Source of the DNA: CALBPI01 sp039815365
Lineage (GTDB): Bacteria > Pseudomonadota > Gammaproteobacteria > Steroidobacterales > Woeseiaceae
Reading direction: 5' to 3'
DNA length: 23,738 bases
Assembly: GCA_039815365.1 (NCBI GenBank)
Contig: JBCBZK010000048.1
Span: forward strand, 1 to 23,738
Positions 22,377 to 23,738 of this stretch are shown here, piece by piece. A program made the position numbers and the translations under genes. Position 1 is the first letter of the stretch. Each line of letters starts with the position of its first letter. Under the pieces are notes generated by a model. It searched no databases, was not told the DNA's origin, and was given only the letters and a program-made list of their open reading frames with translations.

Positions 22377-23738
22377 CTTTCAAACTCTCAAACAATATTA
22401 AGTGCGACGTTCCTGATTCTCTAGCGGAAGGCACCAAAATACCGTTATATCGAGGTTGTGCAAAATCACCCAAGGAATGAGTATAAAAGTAGTCGTTGTT
22501 AGTATTACCAAGAGTTCTAGATAGGTCGAACGAGTCTTGAGAACTACGAGTTAAATCCCCCAAATCAATGTCCAACTGTTTCCGAACAGAGGGGTTAGTT
22601 AAATCCAGAACATTATCAACACTCACTTGCTTCTCTAGGAAAACAACATTATCTAAATTGGTATTGTAATGCCTTAACTCACCCAACACTGCTTCTGGTG
22701 AAGTACCAGAATACAACGCACCACGTCCGGGAGATGAGTATCTGTGATTCGCTGAAACATTGCCTGCATGTATACGCCATGCATCATCAGCATATTTAGG
22801 ATTTGTCGCTCGGTGAATTGTACCTTCGTAGGTTATCCCTTCTGGTATGCCCCTACTGTTTGGAACGTAACGACCCTCGGACATACGCGAAAGGTCAGCT
22901 GCTTGAGTCCGAGCTTCTACAAGTTCCTGTATCCTAGCACGACGCGCGACTGTTTCGGCAGAAACTGATCGCTCACCAATTCGACCAATCGCTGCTATTT
23001 CTGCTTCCACCGTGGTGCCGTAAGGACTCATCCTCGAGCTTGGTGCCGCCCTCCGAATTGACGCAATACCCTTAAACCCTGCGACATCCAAGCCCGCAAA
23101 CCCGAAATTCATAGCAGCACCGAGGTAATCACCTTCTCTGATAGACGTTGTCCCATCATAGGCCCCGTAGAAAACCGCACCCGGAACGAACAGCGCGTTA
23201 GTGCCGAACGTGTTTCTCAGGACTCCCGCCGTGTCGTAGTTTCCTGCGTGGACATATTGACCAACATCACTTAAGAAGTAGCTGGAATGATCAAAATTTC
23301 CACCAAAAATATCGTTTTGGACAATCGCGCGACCGACAAGTGCTAGGTCACCGAATTGAGCTCCTGTCTGGGCCAAGGACCGCGCAATCTTGCCAGGCGC
23401 AGCCTTCAGGAAGCGACCAAAGCTATCGAGGTGCTCACTGCCTAGCGATCGGGACACAGCACTAGCAACCATGTTTGGCGTTAAGACGAATTGTTGTGTC
23501 TGACTTCGCACGGAGTGCTGCAGGTAGCTGAGTTGCCCCTGGATTCTCCGTTCGTTCAGGTAGTGCTGGGATGCGGCCTGACGTGCAGCCCGTGCAGCCT
23601 CAAACGCTTTGCCCCTCATCATCGCGTACTCTGGCGTCCGATAAGAGACACCTCTAAGGCCAGCAATCTCGCGCATGACACGAAGCGGATCAGTGTTATC
23701 GACATAGACACGACCGAGCTCTCGACCATCTCGATATA
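22366..23738 (-). CDS. Polymorphic toxin C-terminal part with RES domain (5' end outside window)
   Basis: The reading frame is open to the window edge, so the protein is longer than the 456 residues visible. An in-frame ATG at 23676 is probably internal, since the frame reads through sensible sequence (GRVYVDNTDPLRV) before it. Numbering from that Met: residues 10-60 are a basic helical region; 145-205 are Gly/Ala-rich and hydrophobic (FVPGAVFYGAYDGTTS), as often found before the toxin domain in Rhs-like and related proteins. Residues about 283-432 look like a RES domain: IHRATNP, HRYSSPGRGALYSGTSPEAV, then LGELRHY, VLDLTNPSVRKQL and GILVPSARESGTSHLILF. Candidate active residues are Arg289, Tyr313 or Tyr322, Glu333 and Ser417. 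RES toxins consume NAD+ or transfer ADP-ribose. The delivery route is not visible. Confidence 0.72.
   Translation of the reverse strand, partial: YRDGRELGRVYVDNTDPLRVMREIAGLRGVSYRTPEYAMMRGKAFEAARAARQAASQHYLNERRIQGQLSYLQHSVRSQTQQFVLTPNMVASAVSRSLGSEHLDSFGRFLKAAPGKIARSLAQTGAQFGDLALVGRAIVQNDIFGGNFDHSSYFLSDVGQYVHAGNYDTAGVLRNTFGTNALFVPGAVFYGAYDGTTSIREGDYLGAAMNFGFAGLDVAGFKGIASIRRAAPSSRMSPYGTTVEAEIAAIGRIGERSVSAETVARRARIQELVEARTQAADLSRMSEGRYVPNSRGIPEGITYEGTIHRATNPKYADDAWRIHAGNVSANHRYSSPGRGALYSGTSPEAVLGELRHYNTNLDNVVFLEKQVSVDNVLDLTNPSVRKQLDIDLGDLTRSSQDSFDLSRTLGNTNNDYFYTHSLGDFAQPRYNGILVPSARESGTSHLILFESLKDGL

Noticed and set aside
1..23738. tRNA, rRNA, CRISPR array or riboswitch
   Set aside because: None was recognised on either strand; the only repeats are the A and B units, which lack the regular spacing of a CRISPR array.

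Overview
The window is a large, compact flagellar-type gene cluster on the minus strand (positions 1 to about 18.06 kb), followed by a cell-surface or secreted protease gene and then a lower-GC accessory region with short direct repeats, transposase debris and a polymorphic-toxin/immunity locus. P-ring and L-ring genes (flgI, flgH) show a diderm. A C-terminal GlyGly-CTERM-like tail on the protease suggests a gammaproteobacterium with a type II secretion/rhombosortase system, probably environmental or marine. I cannot name a genus.

Flagellar cluster, in transcription order (high to low coordinates): TPR protein - fliQ - fliR - flhB - flhA - flgF - (263-bp gap) - flgG - flgA - flgH - flgI - flgB - flgC - fliE - fliF - fliG-like stub - fliH - fliI - fliJ - fliK-like - flgD - flgE - fliM-like - fliN - fliP (cut by the window edge). 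Nearly every junction is an ATGA/GTGA/TTGA-type overlap or a gap of a few bases, so translation is probably coupled throughout. The genes supply an export gate (FlhA, FlhB, FliP, FliQ, FliR), an ATPase complex (FliH, FliI, FliJ), an MS ring (FliF), rod (FliE, FlgB, FlgC, FlgF, FlgG), P and L rings (FlgI, FlgH, with chaperone FlgA), hook (FlgE, FlgD) and a length-control candidate.

The rotor side looks reduced. The protein in the fliG slot is 122 residues, about a third of normal FliG, with no room for the torque domain. FliF is short. The fliM-slot protein lacks the N-terminal CheY-binding peptide. No flagellin, filament cap, hook-associated protein, stator, chemotaxis, fliO or fliL gene is present in the window. 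FlgH lacks a lipobox cysteine, FlhB carries NPVH instead of NPTH, and FliP lacks a signal peptide. The set reads as a divergent, possibly secondary, flagellum-derived machine whose motor function is in doubt.

The protease gene (M6-like, GlyGly-CTERM) ends only 30 bases before the TPR gene, so it may head the same transcription unit.

Accessory region (about 20.06 kb to the end): two direct-repeat families (A, two copies; B, two good copies and one degenerate) flank a lone hypothetical gene. Between the B copies lies a chimeric remnant of two transposases and a REP-like palindrome. At the right edge is the C-terminal part of a large toxin ending in a RES (NAD+-consuming) domain. It overlaps a 67-residue gene that looks like an isolated MbcA/ParS/Xre toxin-binding domain without a DNA-binding domain: a RES/antitoxin pair apparently reused as effector and immunity protein.
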